The notes: a model not told the origin generated them from the letters alone. A stretch of DNA of 64,000 nt from Capitella teleta (GCA_000328365.1 KB295185.1:79065-143064), one strand, 5' to 3'. Positions 12,320-25,090 are shown, counted from the stretch's first letter. A program made the numbers and translations.

Positions 12320-13327
12320 TGCGCCGCGGAGCGGCGCAGCCACTCTAGGGGGGTCCGGGGGGCGATTTTGCGTTTCCTACATAGGTTGCGGCAGATTTGC
12401 ATGTATGCATATTTATGAGGGTGAACGCTGCATAGTTATGAGGAGATCCATGACGTCATTGCCGATTTCCAATAACAACAGCACATGCTTTGCCAAGTTG
12501 CATGGCAGCTATAATACCTAATATTTCTGCCCATACTGATAATCGTCATCACATAGATCTTAGCTGCGAGATAGCTACGGTATTTAAAGGGTGGGATAAG
12601 CCTATATAGATTTTGTTCACTGCCGAAAGTTTGCAATTTCTAGTAATATCCTTGTTATAAATTTAATTTCTCCCAAAAGCACTTTGAAATCACTACGTAT
12701 GACGTTTATTGGAAGAATAAGGTAGCAGACCAAGAATAAAAGTAACAGATCATGCAAGAATAAAACACTATTGATGGCACATTTCGTGATATCACTTTGC
12801 TGAATGAGTCTTTCCCATTGTTTGATTCTTGGCGACACATAGACTGAGATTATGAGCTGCAACCTTTCTGCGTGGGGGAAGAGCATGTCGAACATTTTGT
12901 GGGCGTATCTCTCTTCTCTGCTAAACTGCTTTTGCAGGGTCGTCCGAGGGGCGCACCACGGCGACTGCCTGACAAAACCTTTCGTCGTTGAACAGCTGTA
13001 GGCTGAACACCAATTCGTTTCCATGTTAGGAGGCGTGAGGTGCTTGGTCGTAGACCAGTGTACTTCCCAAAGCAATGGAGCGCCGAAACAAGAGCACTCT
13101 CAGTGCACATATTTGATATTCGTCGCATTAATCGAGATTTCAGGCACAGCGTTGCATAGCGAGCAGCGTCGCACGGGAGTCGCCATCTTCATGACCTGGT
13201 TTAGTTGTACAACTTCTGCTATTGGTTCCTGTGAGATAATGAATATTCATATGCATACAAATGAGGGAAATCTGCCGCAACCTATGTAGGAAACGCAAAA
13301 TCGCGTCCGGGGGCATGCTCCCCCGGA
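12320..13327. mobile_element. Non-autonomous DNA element with 36-bp inverted repeats
   Basis: A perfect 36-bp inverted repeat lies at 12363-12398 and 13268-13303 (left arm begins CGATTTTGCGTTTCCTACAT). Outside each arm is a GC-rich palindrome: TGCGCCGCGGAGCGGCGCA at 12320-12338 and TCCGGGGG...CCCCCGGA at 13306-13327. The interior (about 870 bp) includes minus-strand open frames of 92 and 152 codons at 12850-13128 and 12617-13075 that match no family I know. The architecture suggests a cut-and-paste transposon derivative. I could not define a target-site duplication, so the superfamily is open. Confidence 0.6.
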
Positions 13328-14031
13328 ATTTTTTTTTATGAATAGTGAAAATCCCTTTTCTGAGTACTTAATTACTAGAATTTTACACATTACCCAATTC
13401 AGATACATGTATGTACATGTATATATATCATTGATCTTTGGCTTACATCAGAAACATATGGTATGTTAATTTATTCGATCAACTGAAATCGCCTGTGTAT
13501 CCATCCACTTATGACCTATAAAGTATTTTAACAAGGTATGGAGAACAGAACCTTAGTTTTATTACAAATAAATTCACGAGTGATGCATATACATTTATAC
13601 CGGTGATTATATAATGAGATTCAATATAGCCGTGCAGCACACTGCTTGGCATCGTTCAACTTCGCTAATCTGTCCGCTGTCCTTGGCTGAGCCATCTGAG
13701 AATTGAGAAATGAGCAATTGATGCCATACATAAGTGATATACAACATAATTATCTTAGAAATATAATTAATGCAACAAGCTAGCTTGAAAAATCTGCTAA
13801 AAAAAGTTGAGTTAAAAAAGTCTTGCATATAAGACATTAAATTTTAATAGAGTCTAAAATTACTTCCCAGCATTGAAGTACAAACTATTCATATAAGAAA
13901 GAACAAAATAAATAATAATACAATAAAAACCAAACAAACAAACAATCAAACGATCAAACTCACAAAAAGACACTCAGTCCGACACGTCATCAAGTGATGA
14001 CATGTCGGACATAATGAATGACATAATGAAT
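13328..14031. other. AT-rich intergenic stretch, nothing recognised
   Basis: AT-rich DNA with short A-rich runs (about 13900-13970) and a small inverted phrase (GTCCGACACGTCATC / GACATGTCGGAC) at about 13977-14010. No gene, RNA or known repeat family seen. Confidence 0.5.
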
Positions 14032-14035
14032 TTAA

Positions 14036-14727
14036 AGGGATGGGGAACTGAATTTTAAGTGATGTTCTATTGACTCATAGCACCAATTGATAGCATTCCG
14101 TGCCAAAAACACCATGCCTGGATGCAAGTGTAAGGAAATAATGCATTCCGAATATCGGGGTTAGCATTGCGCCTATGGGAGAATGACTTCCATTACGAAG
14201 TATAGAAGGCAAACGTCAGCTGAAGGCTTGCCGTGATTGGTCCCGTTCCCCTCGTGAAGCTATCGATTTCAGCCAATCAGAGCAGATCATCTTCGCCATA
14301 AAAGGACAGCTCTGTTGTTTACGAAACGAAAGCGCATGCGTGGTGCACTCTGGCTGACCTTTTTACTGTTTCAGGATGAGAAACATGGTAGGTGTCCTAG
14401 AAAATCGCTTGTTAAAATATGAAAAATAGCGAAAAATATTTTTTTTTGCGCCTGACTGGTGGCAAAATAATTATTCTATCTATTTCCGAAAAGAAAATAA
14501 AAAAATATCCAGGCGTTTAGTCGCAGGACACGCTGATATGACGAGGCCCATTGTAAAAGATGGGGAACTCGGTGTTTCATCACAGCTCCTGACGTCACGC
14601 CTAATTAGCAATATATCTCCCGCGCAATCGTTAGGGATGATATTCCTTGTGTGGGCCAGGCATAGGAATCATTTTTGGTGCATCAAATAGCGACTCAACG
14701 TCCATTTTTAACCAGTTCTCCCTCCCT
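14036..14727 (+). mobile_element. TTAA-flanked terminal-inverted-repeat element, copy 1 (692 bp)
   Basis: The element begins AGGGATGGGGAACTG and ends CAGTTCTCCCTCCCT, a 15-bp inverted repeat with two mismatches, and is flanked by TTAA at 14032-14035 and 14728-14731. Copies 2 (27319-28010) and 3 (63265-63916, minus strand) share termini, flanks and nearly all of the interior. There is no plausible transposase, so it is a MITE-like passenger. TTAA targets are typical of piggyBac, although the termini do not start CCC as classic piggyBac ends do. The interior carries CCAATCAGAG boxes and a GC-richer centre. Confidence 0.85.
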
Positions 14728-14731
14728 TTAA

Positions 14732-16450
14732 GATTGAGTTGAACACCTCCCTCGTTCACCCATTAGTGATTAATCCTCTGCTATCTCGCAAGCGGATGAG
14801 GTCCCTTAAGAAGCCACCTATTGGTTGAGTGCCGTCATCAATACAAAAATTTGAACGGAAAGAGAAATCCTCACTTAGGAGTCGATCGGTGCTTTCGTAT
14901 ACTGAGCTTTGTGCATAAATGAACAATATTAGAACTCAGGACGGAGGAACTCCCACTGATCGCTGAGTAAAAACAAGTGCGTGTATATAAATTTTCGGTC
15001 TTAAGTATACTGCGTAGAAACTTCCCAAAACGATTAAGTATTTGATCACTAAAAGGTGCATCATGGCATATTACATTAAGAAGATGACAATGTGTGCTTC
15101 TAGGTAAATTTAAAAGCCGTCGGAGACACTTCCTCCAACACAAGTGAATAGCTTCAACATTGACACTATCAAGCCGCCACAGTTGGCAGCCATACAAAGG
15201 CATACAATACGTCTTAAATAAGCGATATTTAACATCCAAATCAAGACATGGAAATAAAATGCACAACGAATTAAACTGCATGACCATATCCCTGATGCTT
15301 CTCTTAACACAAAGACCATCAGCGTCTACACTCTACACCAACAGGGTTACCGAGATGAACGGCATGGTGCACGGAATCAACAGCTTCTCCCATGCAAGAG
15401 ATAGAAACAGGGATATGGCCATATCTATCATATGCGACCAATAGACTCTTGGAGGCATTCAACTTTATATCGAGCTTGCGGGCAACAATTTCAATTTTCT
15501 TGAGCATAAGCCGCAGAGCATATTTTGTTGGCGCAAGCAGGGTTAAGTCGTCTGCGAAGCTCACTGCTCCACAGAAGTGACCCTTTAACCGACAGCCTAT
15601 GTTTTTCCTTTTTAAGAGATCAAGTAAACAATCAACATATACATTGAAAAGGGTTGGCGACAGCACTCCGCCCTGCTTTACTCCGTTTGTAACTGTAAAT
15701 GGTTCATAAATACATTCAGACCACTTGACCCGTATCTTTTGCTGGGTATATGAGAAGGCAAGAAATCTACATATCAAAGGACACATCCCTCTGTCTCTAA
15801 GAGTCCGGAATTACCTGACATAATTCACTCTATCAAAAGCCTGAGCGTTCTTTACAATTGATGACAAGGTGCCTTGCAGGAAGGAATCCGGAACAAAGCC
15901 ACCAGTGACCATAACAGTAAATAGCTGTGATAACTTTTTAAATAAGAGGAGGGTACCGTTGATAAAATGATTGATAACAAATTTTGTCCATCGGATTTAC
16001 TTCGTTTCAACACATTCACAGCCTTTGAAATGTCAACCATAGAGAAGTGGAAATTCGAGGCAATCAAATCATTGAGTAAAACTCGATCAATATCATTGAG
16101 ATATCGAGCCATATCTGACGAGTTATATATGTGACACTGTTATAAAGCGTACTGTATTTGTCACTAAACATTTCACATATTTCCACCCGGGTGTTACAGT
16201 CATAGACTATAGATATGCCGCAGGTTTTCTAGAGTCTTTAACTCGTTTTACCTGACGCCAGAAATGATTATAGTCAAGATCACTCATGTATTTCGCGAGT
16301 GATGTATCGCGTAATACTTGCTCTTGTTTTTTGATAAAGCGCACAGCATTATGATACCGGCTCTGGTCAATTTTAGAATTTCATATAACGGCCCATGGTC
16401 AGGTCTGCCTCTCTCTTTCCACACACGGTGACATTTAAGGTCTTCGCTGC
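14732..16450 (-). mobile_element. Degenerate LINE: reverse transcriptase and C-terminal region
   Basis: Minus-strand fragments at 16112-15852, 15830-15319 and 15287-14871 read as non-LTR reverse transcriptase: fingers region (VLKRSKSDGQNLLS), palm NGVKQGGVLSPTLFNVYVD, catalytic FADD (about 15558-15547), and a C-terminal segment with CLRRLLNLPRSTHC. Between fingers (ending near LQGTLSS) and the next motif (AFDRVNYVR) a chunk of the domain is missing, and stops occur, so the copy is dead and truncated. GGVLSP rather than GSVLGP separates it from the CR1-like elements at 25.7-30.3 kb. The exact clade is not decided. It abuts the TTAA element. Confidence 0.75.
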
Positions 16451-19400
16451 GAATGGGTTTCACATAACATGACCAACCAGGCCTAGCTCCAGATCGCTGA
16501 ACAGAAGTGCCAATTGATGAAACAGAAGCATTAACACAACATTGAATGATATCGTCATGGAACTTACAAGGTTACAATTAACAACACAATCAGCTAAATT
16601 GACATGAGCATTCAGCATGACTTTATAACCATTAATCTGGTGTTTACTAGCAGACCGCCAGGCGATCCGAGTGCTCGAATTAATTATAATTATTAACTGC
16701 TTGAAAATCACAGTTCTCTGAAAGCGTTCAGCGGACTTCATTCCCCCTTCCTTCTCGTGTGCGCTGAAATCTGAGAAATATCGTGCAAACGTCACGCCAA
16801 TTTAGTCGCGCGCTTCTCCTTGTATTGCTCGATTTGTTTACATGTATTTCAGTTGTTTTTGGTGTCAGCTTATCTGAACCGACTTTTCTAAAAGTCCAAT
16901 ACTAGTATTGTTTATGATTTTATGAGTACAACTGAATATGAAATTAATACCGCCGAAACGCACTCTACTGCTTATCTTTCAACTGATTAATTCCAATTTC
17001 CAAATTGTACTTCAAGCCAACTTCCCGTAATGCACGCTCCATCTTGATAATAATTATGGCGCAAAAAGCATTTCATCGCGACGCGAATCACGCAAGGCAT
17101 GCGCCCTGCATAAATTATGCAAATGAGGCGAATGGCTGAGTGCGTTTGCACTTGTAAACATCTTGAAATGTCGGCATAAATTTGCCGAGTTTAGTAGGAA
17201 ATAGTGGACGGAATCTAACTTTGAATAGTGTGGGGTTTCTAAAATAGATGATTTCAATACAGGATTTTCAGCGTGTCTGCCAATGCCCACGGGTTTTGAC
17301 GCCAGAACCAACTTCCAGTTTTTAACATTCAAGTTTCATCAGCGGAGATCTGAGATCGCCGCTGACGAATAGGCTATCACCATGTATGCTTATAATTACG
17401 TCAGTTTATTCGCATATAAGATATCAGAAGAAGACAATCATTAAATATAGTATATTTAATTAAATATACTATATTTAGTTATAGTATATGTATTAGACAA
17501 GCCAGTGAATATCAGAACCGATAAGGGACTTTCTTAAACCATACACGTAATCAATTTTTTTCAAAGGTATAACATGTACATTCAAGCAATTAATTGACAC
17601 ATATTATTATGGGATATTGAATTTGAAGTATTAGTTCCACTTCCTGCGCTAGAGCTAAAGCGGAGCATATTATTTGTATAAGATGGTAACTGACTGAGAG
17701 AGCAAATATTGGTATCCTGTTGATCAAACTATAATGTCAATTGGTATAGGGATGGCAGGAAATTACAGTGAGTTCTATTTGAAAGTTTTGGCATGTGTCG
17801 AACACATTTTCTGAAGGATGTAAATAATGTATGAATGGACGAGTTGGTCGAATGACTTACAGCCATAAAAGTGTGTACAGTACCTGGAAAATGAGCTGGT
17901 TGTTATGGGCTAATAAGTCTATGAGTATAGCGGCAGGTGCATGTTTGGTCATGTTTCACGCAGAACATGAAGTGCGTGATGCAATTGATAACAATCTCAT
18001 GTTGGCGTTTTCTCAGTGATGCCCACCATACAAGCGTGAAATTTCATCGGATTAGCTTTAATCACCAATATACACCATCATATTCGTTTATGGATTTACA
18101 ACATTACGTGAGTGTCTGAGTCAAGTGAAATACGAAACATATGCAATAAGGAAGTGCAATGTGTGGTTCTTGACGGAAACAAAGATGTTACGTAAGAATC
18201 TCTAACATGAGTCTCCTGGTCAAACACGTCAGGGTCATTGATCTATGACACGTGCATTTTCACAGAACAGGGTGCAACTTATTTTCAGGTCTCATCGTTC
18301 AAAGTGTTTGTGTTGAAGTAGTCACATCGGCAGTGAAATTTTCAAAATCTACCAAAGCTTAGAAGTCGCTCAGTGTGCAACAAGTCGATTAGGATGAAAA
18401 TGGTGAAAGTATTTGTGAAGTTTTTTTCTCTCTCTTCCATACACTTCCATTGGTCAGGATTAGGCATAATTAAAATAAATTAATGTGGTAAACAAATGGT
18501 TAACAAAATTGGCAACAGCATAGAAGACGGATCCAAAAACGGCAGTGACGTCACTCGGAATTCCCAAGATGGCGCACCAGGCGAGTGAAAATCACGCTAT
18601 TTGCTGATTTCAACAGACTGCACTTAATGTCATCGATTAAAAAAGTACACCATTGATAAAATACTCACAAATCTACTTTACTAATTAATTTAATTAGAGT
18701 TCAAATTGCTCTTCATCTGAAGAAACTGCATTGAAGGAGGCTCTCATTCGCAAAATTACACCATTGATCAGCGAATGGAAGGGGGAGCCATTATGGCATT
18801 AAATACTTAGTATTACTACAAATAGCAGCCTATGAATTAACATCTGTCAATGGTGTTTGCCTGTGTCAGTAATCATCTGAGCCATAGAAATATAAGGCTA
18901 ACAGTAATTAACACAAACACCATATAACTATGTATATATTTATTTATACATAGCTATATAGTATCTGTTGCATCCACCTGTTGAAATAGAACATCCATAT
19001 AATCGAACTTCACCAACACTGTATGAATCAATATTATGATAATAAATAATAATATTGTGTGATTTTGCATGAATGCAACAACCCGCTTTCAAAGATACGT
19101 TATGAAGAGCATTTGAACTACGTTATGAAATATTTTCATTTCATTTTAGTTTAGATAGATATATTATACACATAATAAATTTAATTATAGTTAACAGTAC
19201 TTTCTGCTACTTCGCTAGGAATAGCGATTTCCCGATTTGACATCGGAGCAAAGCGAGATCTGTGCATGTGTTATGAGTTTATGACTTGAAGCTGATGCCT
19301 GGTGAGGCGATACTCCTTCAGCTCGATCTCGTCCACGTCTTTCAGAGTTCTGCGTGGCAGAAACTCGCGGGGCCTTCGTCTGTTTCTCTGCACAAACGCG

Positions 19401-19650
19401 TCCATATCGGCGTTTCAAGATGGCCGATCTACCCCGCATAACCCTTAAGAGCACTTTCGAGTGCGCTTCAAGTTATGATCAGAAATCGCGCATAAGTAGG
19501 TTATTAAAACGCACTCGTCATAACTCTGATCTTAGCTATGAGTTTGTGGACTTATGAGGAGAATCGCGCATAACTGTCTTATTAAAACGCACCCCAGATT
19601 TAAGGGGACCGCGCCATACGAACAGCTCATTGAAAACTCAACATGCCGGT
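16451..19650. other. Gene-poor AT-rich region
   Basis: No gene recognised. Holds a 36-bp perfect palindrome (17442-17477), an imperfect CTATGTATA/TATACATAG hairpin near 18928-18953, and at 19485-19595 a twice-repeated phrase of the form ATCGCGCATAA...TTATTAAAACGCAC. Short open frames here have no domain-like content. Confidence 0.5.
17442..17477. repeat. 36-bp perfect AT palindrome
   Basis: TAAATATAGTATATTTAA followed by its exact reverse complement, centred on TTAATTAA, within AT-rich DNA. Confidence 0.85.
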
Positions 19651-19658
19651 GCTTTATG

Positions 19659-19808
19659 CTAAACAATTACAAATAATATGCCTACAATAGTCCCCTTTAA
19701 TTCCTGCATCTTCTTTGGGTCTATGTACGCAAAACGATTGCACATCTCGCGGCGCAGAATATCCCGCCACTCGGTGTTCAACCAAATCAATTGCTTCCGA
19801 ATGCGTCG
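19659..19808 (-). CDS. Coding-looking stretch, 49 residues, family not recognised
   Basis: The minus frame reads like ordinary protein (IWLNTEWRDILRREMCNRFA, YIDPKKMQELKG) with balanced composition, unlike the AT-rich noise around it. It opens after a stop and has no obvious start codon. A possible acceptor (CGGAAG before CAATTG, about 19793) and donor (GTAGGC after GGGACTATT) would make it an internal exon. I know no family for it. It may be a remnant of a gene or transposon together with 20287-20577. Confidence 0.25.
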   Translation of the reverse strand, partial: RRIRKQLIWLNTEWRDILRREMCNRFAYIDPKKMQELKGTIVGILFVIV

Positions 19809-20286
19809 TTACTATGGAAACGTCGCGACATTTTCCGCATCTGTGATTCACACAATGTTTGCCCCTTAATGCGATAGATGTTTCGAGTGGCAGAAGGTGT
19901 CAGCAAGCAAACAATAGAGGCACTGACGAATCTGCAAACAAAAGACTACACGAGGCGCTGGATCACTAAATTTTTCAGAATCCAAACACATCGATTGGCG
20001 TGATTTCGGAGCCACCACGAGCGATATTGTAACCACATCCATTCGTCCGACGGGTCAGTCCTTGGTTGTCATGTAATTGTTTCTATGCCATTCCGATTTA
20101 CATGTCTCAGTGAAAAGCAACAATATTTCTGGTGCCTTTTGACTGTCTGAGCCCTTTTAGAATGTCACCATTCAGAAGCGCATGTAATTTTAAACATATC
20201 CATTCGTGGAATTCAATGAATGATTCAATATGCTACGATTCACTGTTCGGGTGCTTACCTTTCAACGGTCTCTATGCAGATCTGCA

Positions 20287-20577
20287 TTAATGTTGTGTGA
20301 ATATTGCATGCTTCTTCGGCGGCAAAAGGAAATCCGTATACACGGCCGTGTGAGGGCTGTCATGGTGCACAATAAATGAACGCCACAAAAGCTCAAACAT
20401 CGTATTAGGGCTGGGTATCACGACTCCCTTCGTTATCACCAATGAAAATAGCACCTCAAAAGCTTCGGTATCTTGGATTCGGACGACATGATATTGATCA
20501 AATCCACCCTTGTTTGAACAAGAGGTGCACATAATTATGTCAGTTGGTTTGGCTCCAAGGTCGAAAACATAAATTGA
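20287..20577 (-). CDS. Coding-looking stretch, ~96 residues, family not recognised
   Basis: The frame reads IYVFDLGAKPTDIIMCTSCS then NKGGFDQYHVVRIQDTEAFE and ends ...TDFLLPPKKHAIFTQH before a stop. Composition and lack of low complexity suggest real or once-real coding sequence. The first ATG is at 20532, but the convincing reading extends upstream of it to a stop at 20578-20580. No catalytic motif or membrane span is evident. I cannot assign a function. Confidence 0.3.
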   Translation of the reverse strand, partial: SIYVFDLGAKPTDIIMCTSCSNKGGFDQYHVVRIQDTEAFEVLFSLVITKGVVIPSPNTMFELLWRSFIVHHDSPHTAVYTDFLLPPKKHAIFTQH

Positions 20578-21901
20578 TCAGTGCTCTGAATGTAGAAGAC
20601 AGAGCGTTTTGATTTGACGGTGACTTTATTATGAAATAGTCACAAATGTCTAAGAATAGTCACTTAAAGTTGACTTGAAGTAACTTGGTTAAATATTCAT
20701 CACTTGAAGTCTATTAAAACACAGTTACCATGGTAACTAGTTATATTAATAGCCTCAATGGTATAAACCATGATTGAAGTGTCATTTACTAAGAAAAAAG
20801 AATATGCCAAAGTTTGTGGACAAAATTAAACCACTAACAAGAATGTTTGATCGTGAAGAACGTTAAGTAATCAAATAATAGAATAATCGTGCACACACAG
20901 AAAATGTAGAGAGACAATGGCAAGACGTTGTTAGAGATACAACTAATGCCGATCAAAATATATTAATAAAAAGTAACAGCCAATTCTCACTTAACATAAA
21001 TCTCGATTAACATAAACCCAATATTATCGAATACAAAATACAAATGTGATTGAGCTAACCGCGCTTAATTTGAGATGTTTGTTTGTACAGAATGATATAT
21101 TATTATTATCATTTCAAACATAGTGAAATAAAAACCAAGATAAAAATTAGAAAACTGGTCAAAATTACAAATTGCCAAATTAATGAAACGGGTTTTCCTG
21201 TGCTGCGTCAGTGAAACAAGGCGCCTCATCGTCTTCCGATGACGCCCAGAAGTGTGTGACTTTTCATTTTAGCACCAAATTCATTGAGCTGACATTATTG
21301 ATTAGTTGTTGATGACCAAACCATCCTTTTTGTAGGCTAATGTATTTTGGTCTCGTCCTGGTGGCCTCGGGTTCATTTCCGTGATCAATAGATCCAGGCA
21401 CCGAATGACTGGTGCAATGACCTGAAATTTAGAACAAAATCATCGTTAGATGAATTGACAATCAAAATAATTCCCTGTCTGACCAGACTTTTTTTCTCGC
21501 AAGCTCAGTTGTTTTTTCCTTTTGTTCTGAAACGATGTTTATTCGTCAAGTCTAACATTTATTTGTTCTTCATAATGTTCTCCGGTGGCCTGAGGTGCAG
21601 CGGCTGCAGACAGAAGCCTTTCTTCGGCCTCCCTGCGAAATATGTTTCTTCTTTACCTATAGTTTATTTTCATATTTCAAAATGCCCTAAATAAATGTAT
21701 TTTTTTTCTTCATGCAGTGAAATGTATGCATGCATGCAGTGGACGAATAGAGTTCTCGTTTGTTTCACTCAGTTCGCTGTTTCTTAAATTGATGCATGAC
21801 TTGAATTATGTTGGATGTTTGATTCACAGGTCAAACTATAAATTAATTAAGCATAACGTGACCTATTTATTTAACGTGACCTATTTATCACCAAAAAACA
21901 C

Positions 21902-22291
21902 CTAAACAGCTGAGGATTTCTTGGCTGTTCTGAGATGTTCTTTGGGCTTATGTTTGCTTCTTCCCAAAAATAACGACAAAGTTTCGTCTTCTACGAGCAT
22001 TATTAATTCACAAATGCAGAAAGTGTCACAGAGTGCAGTGAATGTGAACAATTGATCATCCGCGCCCTCTCCTGCTCCTTTGCTTCGATCGATGAAGGGT
22101 TCTGCTCCGCTGGTCGAATCTTCCGTGTGTACACCATCCACGCTAGCAGGTGCGGCATTATTCCCGCCGAGCACATCGACCGAGTGATATTTGTGGCTGT
22201 TCGGATCCGACGGTTGTGAGTACTTGAACACGAACTGAACGTTTTTCTTTTGCGAAGCAGCAGAGTGCCCGGATGTCTTATGAATGCGCAT
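21902..22291 (-). CDS. 129-residue open frame, possible small gene or exon, not recognised
   Basis: Minus-strand frame starting MRIHKTSGHSAASQKKN, with NVQFVFKYSQPSDPNSHKYH, a Gly/Ala/Ser/Asp-rich middle and CDTFCICELIMLVEDETLSL near the end. Codon use in the first two thirds is GC-richer than the flanks. No signal peptide or domain is recognised. It could be the C-terminal exon of an unseen gene or chance. Confidence 0.25.
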   Translation of the reverse strand: MRIHKTSGHSAASQKKNVQFVFKYSQPSDPNSHKYHSVDVLGGNNAAPASVDGVHTEDSTSGAEPFIDRSKGAGEGADDQLFTFTALCDTFCICELIMLVEDETLSLFLGRSKHKPKEHLRTAKKSSAV

Positions 22292-22798
22292 TAGTCAAAG
22301 CAGGCGAAGGGGAAGGATCAAAGTTTTCCAAAGTTTCTGTTGAGTGTTGAAGCAGATTGAACCACTGGCTAGAAATGATATTTTTGATTCATACGCGCGG
22401 TTGGTCATGCTAGCTCTGAGTGCTTAGTTTGACCTATTTGCCAAGCGCCAATGAGGTCACCACGATCGATCTGTGACGTCACAAGGGGTTAGATTAATTA
22501 TATCTTTATGTCTGAGCGTCCTGCTGCAATAGAAAGATCACGCATTGACGACCCGAATATAAGAAAGAATGGAAATAGTGATCTAATGGAATTCCTTATG
22601 CAGCCAAGAGAATCAATGCTTCAACGCTCATTCACATCAATAGAGTTCATTCTCGATCCCTTGTAAGGGTCGAAATAAATTATAAGCCAAACCTATGACG
22701 TGTTACCATTATCATCATTTCGATTTCACCCTCTTGAACAAGTCACAATCTGTACCTGCTACGGACAACAGTGTATCAAAATTACACAAGATCTATGC

Positions 22799-22801
<3 letters not shown>

Positions 22802-22876
<75 letters not shown>
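22802..22876. repeat. (AT)n microsatellite
   Basis: About 75 bases of perfect alternating AT. Confidence 0.97.
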
Positions 22877-22879
<3 letters not shown>

Positions 22880-23830
22880 AAGAGAGTCATTGGTACTGAC
22901 ATTTGTTATGTATAGACATGTATATATATACTATATAAGGTATGATATTTCGGCTATATATTAAGTGTTTTGATCATCTCCGCAGTACTCGTTGTGGACA
23001 CGAGAAAGGTCATGGGGTAAAAATAGGGTTTGGTGTGTTCCTTAAACGTATCATTTATGTAGAATCTTTTTTTACCACTGTTATTGTGCCCAAAATATTT
23101 AATAGGTATCACTCCCAAGGAATGATCCAGTAATTGTCCCAAATTTTTCACTGGGTAAATTCAATGTCACCTCCAAGTCTAATTGGTGCATGAGGCTGGT
23201 GCCTCTCACCACATCTTATATCATCCTAAAGTGTCTGTGACACTTCAGCACCTAGATTACATAAATCGATTTACCGAGGTTTCATCATGCCCTTATATGG
23301 GTCAAAGTTCAATGTAGTGCGACTTTTAACACTTTTAGAACGCTTTTCCCGAAAAAAAATCAGCCCCTTCGCCGCCGAGATTTGAAAGGCGAGATCTCTC
23401 CGGATCGACGTTGTGACGTCACAAAACACCAAGGTATAGGAAATTAACATGGGGAGACGACGAAATTTCCGATTACCCGAAAAATAAAAATAAAAACAAA
23501 TGAATAACATTCGCCATGTTTAGAACAACTTCCGCTCTATTCAATCGACCAATCAGCAGGCAGCAAAATACCGTCTAATACTATCTACAACCCCCAAAAC
23601 TGAGCGCGTTATGCATATAGCGATTCGCGCCATAAAAAACAAACGTAACTGCATGTACCAGGCTTCTAGTCATTCCAGATCACAGAATGGGGAAGAGGGA
23701 GTGACTGGTAAATTAGGTGACTTCAAAATATATTATTTCAGTGGAACCAAACTGAATAATGGGGCTATAATATTACTTATAAATATTATTTACATCTAAA
23801 TTTGTTAGCCCTCAACAGTCTGTAACTGTA
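22877..23830. other. Intergenic stretch, nothing recognised
   Basis: AT-rich DNA with short open frames of no domain content. It lies between the (AT)n tract and the ~360-bp tandem array. Confidence 0.4.
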
Positions 23831-25090
23831 CTGTAACTTGGTATATCACTCAGTTAGAAGTGTATATACATGAAACAATCAACAATTGAAGCGAGATTTT
23901 GCAAACAAAAAATATTCGGGAAAATTCTCCATTCATCAATGTATTCTGTATTGGCTCCATTGTGTACTCACATATGCCTAGAAACTATACTAAATGATTT
24001 TCAATGAGGATGAAATTTTACATACAGTTACATGAGAGTATGGAGATTCCAAAATGTCATCAACCGTCACTTTCGGGCATATATTCAGTCAGTGACAGCT
24101 TCCGCAGCTTCATATAAAATGTCAATTTGTAGAAATGAAAAGCCGCTGCGTACCATTTTCAGCTCTGATACACCCTGTACCTGGTCAGATCTTTCTGTAA
24201 CTTGGTATATCACTCAGTTAGAAGTGTATATACATGGAACAATCAACAATTGAAGGGAGATATTGCAAACAAAAAATATTCGGAAAAATTCTCCATTCAA
24301 CAATTTATTCTGTATTGGCTTCATTGTGTACTCGCATATGCCTAGAAACTATACTAAATGATTTTCAAGATGAAACTTTACATACAGTTACATGAGAGTA
24401 TGGAGATTCCAAAATGTCATCAACCGTCACTTTCGGGCATATATTCAGTTAGTGACAGCTTCCGCAGCTTCATATAAAATGTCAATTTGTAGAAATGAAA
24501 AGCCGCTGCGTACCATTTTCAGCTCTGATACACCCTGTACCTGGTCAGATCTTGCTGTAACTTAGTATATCACTCAGTTAGAAGTGTATATACACGGAAC
24601 AATCAACAATTGGAGGGAGATATTACAAACAAAAAATATTCAGAAAAATTCTCCATTCAACAATTTATTCTGTATTGGCTCCATTGTGTACTCGCATATG
24701 CCTAGAAACTATACTAAATGATTATCAATGAGGATGAAATTTTACATACAGTTACATGAGAGTATGGAGATTCCAAAATGTCACCAACCGTCACTTTCGG
24801 GCATATATTCAGTCAGTGAGAGCTTCAGCCATCTCATAGTAAATTACATAATATTTGAATGAAAAGCCGCTGAGTACCATTTTTAGCTCTGATACACCCT
24901 GTACCTGGTCAGACCTTGTTTTAACTTGGTATATCACTCAGTTAGAAGTTTATACACACAGAAAAATCAATAATTGAAGGGAGATATCCCATACAAAAAA
25001 AAAAAAAAAAAAAAAAAAAATCAGAAAATTTGTCAATTTAATTCTGAATTAATACTTCATTCATTTATTATATTCGCGACTTTATGAAAT
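23831..25090. repeat. Tandem array of a ~360-bp unit, about 3.5 copies
   Basis: Units begin CTGTAACTTGGTATATCACT at 23831, 24195, 24555 (one change) and in diverged form near 24917, a period of 360-364 bp. Neighbouring units are very similar: the phrases CATCAACCGTCACTTTCGGG and CTGATACACCCTGTACCTGG recur in each. The last unit is more diverged and an internal A-run has grown to 26 bases (24995-25020). No coding content. It is a small satellite or tandemly amplified repeat. Confidence 0.9.

Noticed and set aside
12193-12402. Open frames over the GC palindrome of the inverted-repeat element
   Set aside because: Pro/Arg-rich reading caused by the poly-G and GC hairpin sequence.
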